A stretch of 64,000 nt of DNA, from positions 62,001-126,000 of the forward strand of contig NZ_CP051627.1 of assembly GCF_023208015.1 (NCBI RefSeq), in the 5' to 3' direction. Origin of the DNA: Thermobifida alba (lineage in GTDB: Bacteria > Actinomycetota > Actinomycetes > Streptosporangiales > Streptosporangiaceae). Positions within the stretch are counted from its first letter, which is position 1. Each line of letters starts with the position of its first letter. The position numbers were made by a program, and so were the translations under genes. The notes beneath the pieces are model-generated. The model was not told where the DNA came from. It ran no database searches and saw nothing but the letters and a program-made list of their open reading frames with translations. This document shows, piece after piece, positions 58,656 to 64,000 of this stretch.

Positions 58656-60337
58656 GCCACCCGCACCCCGAACTCGGACCGCCGCCGCCGCTGCCCCGCG
58701 ACGCCCTGCGGATCATCCCCCTGGGCGGACTGGGGGAGATCGGCCGCAACATGACCGTCCTCGAATACGACGGGAAACTGCTCATCATCGACTGCGGCGT
58801 GCTCTTCCCCGAGGAGGAGCAGCCCGGCGTCGACCTGATCCTCCCCGACTTCGAACACCTCCGGGGCCGCCTCGACGACGTCGAGGCCATCGTGCTCACC
58901 CACGGCCACGAGGACCACATCGGCGGAGTCCCGTTCCTGCTGCGCGAACGCACCGACATCCCGCTGGTGGGCTCGCGCCTCACCCTGGCCCTGCTCTCCG
59001 CCAAGCTCGGCGAGCACCGCATCAAACCCGAACTGGTCCAGGTCGCCGAAGGCGAACGGCACACCTTCGGAGCCTTCGACCTCGAATTCTTCGCGGTCAA
59101 CCACTCCATCCCCGACGCGCTCGCCGTCGGAGTGCGCACCCCGGCCGGAACCCTGCTGCACACCGGCGACTTCAAGATGGACCAGCTGCCGCTGGACAAC
59201 CGCATCACCGACCTCGGCGGCTTCGCCCGGTTCGGCGCCGAGGGCGTCGACCTGCTGCTGTCGGACTCCACCAACGCCGAGGTCCCCGGCTTCGTCACCA
59301 GCGAACGCGACATCTCCGGCGTCATCGACAACGTCTTCGCCAAAGCCGAGAAACGCGTCATCGTCGCCTGCTTCGCCTCCCACATCCACCGGGTGCAGCA
59401 GGTCCTCGACGCCGCCCAGGCACACGGCCGCAAGGTCGCCTTCGTGGGCCGCTCCATGGTCCGCAACATGAACATCGCCCGCGAACTCGGCTACCTCAAG
59501 GTCCCCGGAGGCCTCCTCGTCGACCCGCGCGACCTCGACGAACTGCCCTCCGACGAAGTCGTGCTGGTCTGCACCGGCTCCCAGGGCGAACCCATGGCCG
59601 CCCTCAGCCGCATGGCCAACCGCGACCACCAGATCCACATCGAACCCGGCGACACGGTCATCCTGGCCTCCTCCCTCATCCCCGGCAACGAGAACTCCGT
59701 CAACCGGGTCATCAACGGCCTCACCCGCTGGGGCGCCAAGGTCGTCCACAAGGGCAACGCCCTGGTCCACGTCTCCGGGCACGCTCCCGCCGGGGAACTG
59801 CTGTACGTGCTCAACATGGTCCGGCCCCGCAACTTCATGCCGGTCCACGGCGAATGGCGGCACCTGCGCGCCCACGCCCACCTCGCCGTGCTCAGCGGAG
59901 TGCCCGAGGACCGCGTCGTCATCGCCGAGGACGGCGTCGTCGTCGACCTCCACCAGGGCAGGGCCCGCATCACCGGCGTCGTCCAGGCCGGATACGTCTA
60001 CGTCGACGGCACCTCCGTCGGAGACGTCACCGAAGCCGCCCTCAAGGACCGCCGCATCCTCGGCGAGGAGGGCTTCATCTCCGTGGTCGTCGTGGTGGAG
60101 TCCACCACCGGCAAACTCATCGGGGAACCCCAGATCCACACCCGCGGCGCCGGCATCGACGTCGAAGCCTACGACGACGTCATCCCCAAGATCCAGGAAA
60201 CCCTGGAACGGGCCGCCGCCGAAGGCGTCAACGACACCGCCCAACTCCGCCAACTGGTCCGCCGCAGCATCGGCCGCTGGGTTAGCGAAAGCTACCGGCG
60301 CAGACCCATGCTGGTCCCGGTGGTCGTCGAGATCTGA
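58652..60337 (+). CDS. rnj: ribonuclease J
   Basis: Metallo-beta-lactamase/beta-CASP ribonuclease with 5'-3' exo- and endonuclease activity; with PNPase it handles mRNA decay and rRNA processing. The 561-residue protein has THGHEDHIGG zinc motif, LHTGDFKMDQ, SDSTNAEVPGF, CFASHIHRVQQVLDAA and GHAPAGELLYVLNM of the beta-CASP part, and a C-terminal domain. ATG 58652 overlaps the dapA stop and has GGAGGGATCGG upstream. The dapA-rnj pairing is conserved in actinobacteria. Confidence 0.97.
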   Translation: MSHPHPELGPPPPLPRDALRIIPLGGLGEIGRNMTVLEYDGKLLIIDCGVLFPEEEQPGVDLILPDFEHLRGRLDDVEAIVLTHGHEDHIGGVPFLLRERTDIPLVGSRLTLALLSAKLGEHRIKPELVQVAEGERHTFGAFDLEFFAVNHSIPDALAVGVRTPAGTLLHTGDFKMDQLPLDNRITDLGGFARFGAEGVDLLLSDSTNAEVPGFVTSERDISGVIDNVFAKAEKRVIVACFASHIHRVQQVLDAAQAHGRKVAFVGRSMVRNMNIARELGYLKVPGGLLVDPRDLDELPSDEVVLVCTGSQGEPMAALSRMANRDHQIHIEPGDTVILASSLIPGNENSVNRVINGLTRWGAKVVHKGNALVHVSGHAPAGELLYVLNMVRPRNFMPVHGEWRHLRAHAHLAVLSGVPEDRVVIAEDGVVVDLHQGRARITGVVQAGYVYVDGTSVGDVTEAALKDRRILGEEGFISVVVVVESTTGKLIGEPQIHTRGAGIDVEAYDDVIPKIQETLERAAAEGVNDTAQLRQLVRRSIGRWVSESYRRRPMLVPVVVEI

Positions 60338-60400
60338 CCGCGCCCAGGCACCGACCGCGACACGCCCGGCCGGTGCCTGAAACAGCCTCGCCGTCCTTAG

Positions 60401-60406
60401 TAGGCT
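60401..60406 (+). promoter_or_regulatory. candidate -10 box of ftsK (leaderless start)
   Basis: TAGGCT ends six bases before ATG 60413, with TTAG just before; no ribosome site in the gap. Confidence 0.45.
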
Positions 60407-60412
60407 GCGCCC

Positions 60413-62884
<2,472 letters not shown>

Positions 62885-63029
62885 GCCCGCCGGAGCACCC
62901 CCGCACCACCACCGTCCCCTGACGGTTTCTTGACCATCCCCACGGGCGCGTCCACCCCACCCCCGGCCCCGCCGCGGACACAGTGGGCAGTGCGACGGCA
63001 ACACCTCGACCACGAACGGGGGAACGCGG

Positions 63030-63755
63030 ATGGCGACCATCGGACAGACACTCGCGGACGCCCGCACCAGACTCGGCCTCTCCCACCGCCGGCTCAGCGA
63101 GACCACCCGCATCCCCGAAACCGTCCTGCGCGCCATGGAACGCGACGACTTCACCGCCTGCGGCACCCCCGACCGCGCCCGCCGACACCTGCGCACCCTC
63201 TGCGCCGCCCTGCACCTCGACGCCGACCCCCTGCTGCACCGCCTCGACGCTGCCCCCGCACCGGCCCCGCAGCAGCCCCACGACACCGCCCCCGCCCCCG
63301 GGCACGCCCCGCACCGCGGCCAGCGGGGCTGGACCGCCGTCGTGGCCGCCGCGGCCCTCACCCTCGCCGTCCTGGCCCTGCCCGGCCGCGACGCCGCCAC
63401 CGACCCGGCCGCGACCCACCACGCCGCCACGACCACCCCCGGCCACGACGCCCCGACCCCCACCAGCCGGTCGGCGGACCCCACCACCCCGCCCGACGAC
63501 CGGGTCACCCTCCACGTCACCGCCCACCGCCGCACCTGGATCGCTGTGACCGACGCCACCGGAGCCAACCTCTTCACCGGAGTCCTCGCCCCGGGCCAGA
63601 CCCGCGACTGGGCCGCCCCCCGCGAAATCCACCTCCGCCTCGACGACGCCGGAAACGTCCGCCTGCGGGTCAACGGCCAGGACCACGGCACCCCCGGAGC
63701 AGCCGGGGAGATCGCCCACCTCACCTACACCCCCGACACCGGCCCCCCGGACTGA
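63030..63755 (+). CDS. RodZ-like helix-turn-helix membrane protein
   Basis: A 241-residue protein. A cytoplasmic N-terminal HTH of RodZ type (IGQTLADARTRLGLSHRRLSE, ETVLRAMERDDF) is followed by a Pro/His-rich linker, one membrane helix (WTAVVAAAALTLAVLAL), a Thr/Pro-rich spacer and a C-terminal DUF4115-type beta domain (RTWIAVTDATGANLFTGVL, PGQTRDWAAP). It matches the HTH protein found between ftsK and rimO across actinobacteria. Role inferred: cell-shape or wall-synthesis organisation, as for RodZ. ATG 63030 has GGGGGAAC upstream. Confidence 0.88.
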   Translation: MATIGQTLADARTRLGLSHRRLSETTRIPETVLRAMERDDFTACGTPDRARRHLRTLCAALHLDADPLLHRLDAAPAPAPQQPHDTAPAPGHAPHRGQRGWTAVVAAAALTLAVLALPGRDAATDPAATHHAATTTPGHDAPTPTSRSADPTTPPDDRVTLHVTAHRRTWIAVTDATGANLFTGVLAPGQTRDWAAPREIHLRLDDAGNVRLRVNGQDHGTPGAAGEIAHLTYTPDTGPPD

Positions 63756-63825
63756 CCCGCCGACCCCCCACCCCCCGGCACGACCTACCCTGGGAGCGGA
63801 GAACCACCGCACCCACGAATTCCCC

Positions 63826-63831
63826 TAACCT
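63826..63831 (+). promoter_or_regulatory. candidate -10 box of rimO
   Basis: TAACCT ends eight bases before ATG 63840. Confidence 0.4.
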
Positions 63832-63839
63832 TGGAAGCT

Positions 63840-64000
63840 ATGTCATCGCGCCGTACTGTCTCGCTCGTCACCCTCGGGTGTGCGCGCAACGAGGTCGACT
63901 CCGAAGAACTCGCCGGGCGGCTCGCCGCCGACGGCTGGACCCTCGTCGAGGGTGACGACGGAGAAAAACCCGACGTCGTCGTCGTCAACACCTGCGGCTT
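63840..64000 (+). CDS. rimO: ribosomal protein S12 methylthiotransferase, N-terminal fragment
   Basis: Only the first 53 residues are in the window: [20 protein letters not shown], with the first cluster-binding Cys, then [11 protein letters not shown], the second Cys. This is the N-terminal UPF0004 domain of RimO (GCPKNxVDSE in other bacteria), a radical-SAM enzyme that methylthiolates an Asp of S12. It is cut by the window edge. The call over MiaB rests on the NEVDSEE motif and the ftsK neighbourhood. Confidence 0.92.
   Translation, partial: MSSRRTVSLVTLGCARNEVDSEELAGRLAADGWTLVEGDDGEKPDVVVVNTCG

Overview
The window is chromosomal DNA of a very GC-rich actinobacterium. The order of housekeeping genes (dxr, rseP, ispG ... 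proS, rimP, nusA, ylxR, infB, DUF503, rbfA, truB, ribF, rpsO, pnp, M16 peptidase, dapB ... dapA, rnj, ftsK, rimO) is the one seen in Streptomyces and the Streptosporangiales. Gene content (SecA2, a CvnD-like GTPase, paired AAA/LuxR regulators, many apparently leaderless starts) suggests Nocardiopsaceae (Nocardiopsis, Thermobifida, Streptomonospora). That family assignment is inference. I saw no rRNA, tRNA, CRISPR array, insertion sequence or prophage.

Layout. 0-0.33 kb: start of a DUF4184 gene broken in three places, each at a run of G. 0.4-4.5 kb: MEP-pathway genes dxr and ispG flank the site-2 protease rseP. 4.6-7.2 kb: a secreted tripeptidyl-aminopeptidase-type hydrolase and a GNAT protein. 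7.3-37 kb: an accessory block that separates the GNAT gene from proS. It holds a Crp-type regulator with a degenerate nucleotidyl-cyclase-like partner; a membrane protein fusing a solute-binding domain to a vWA domain, followed by a solute-binding lipoprotein; a CooC/MinD-like ATPase under a Fur/Zur-like box; an anti-sigma-type kinase; a truncated acyl-CoA-ligase-like protein; two tandem LuxR-type ATPase regulators; hisS; a probable small RNA gene; a lone CvnD-type GTPase; secA2; small DUF genes; a FkbM methyltransferase; an AlkD-type protein; a 34-residue Cys-rich peptide; cydAB; a two-component system; an EamA transporter; and a spermidine-synthase-like gene. 37-52.6 kb: proS, a ferritin-like/lipoprotein pair, then the transcription-translation cluster rimP to pnp, with candidate leader RNAs before rpsO and pnp. 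52.6-64 kb: dapB; a small block (glpK, menA, GNAT, holin-like); then dapA-rnj, ftsK, a RodZ-like HTH protein and the start of rimO.

How the genes work together. rimP-nusA-ylxR-infB-DUF503-rbfA-truB is the standard operon for transcription elongation, translation initiation and ribosome maturation. rpsO-pnp and rnj supply ribosomal protein S15 and the main RNA-decay enzymes. dapB and dapA catalyse neighbouring steps of lysine/diaminopimelate synthesis. cydAB and menA serve respiration (quinol oxidase and menaquinone).

Recurrent sequence features are strong GC hairpins after genes, mostly without U-tracts, and -10 boxes (TANNNT) lying 6-8 nt before a start codon, which points to leaderless transcripts for dxr, secA2, the Dabb gene, the alkD-like gene, dapB, dapA, ftsK and rimO. 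The observations I rate highest are the small RNA gene near 22.8 kb, the Cys-rich peptide downstream of cydAB, the Crp/degenerate-cyclase pair, the vWA/solute-binding pair, and a ribF whose FAD-synthetase motifs look eroded.
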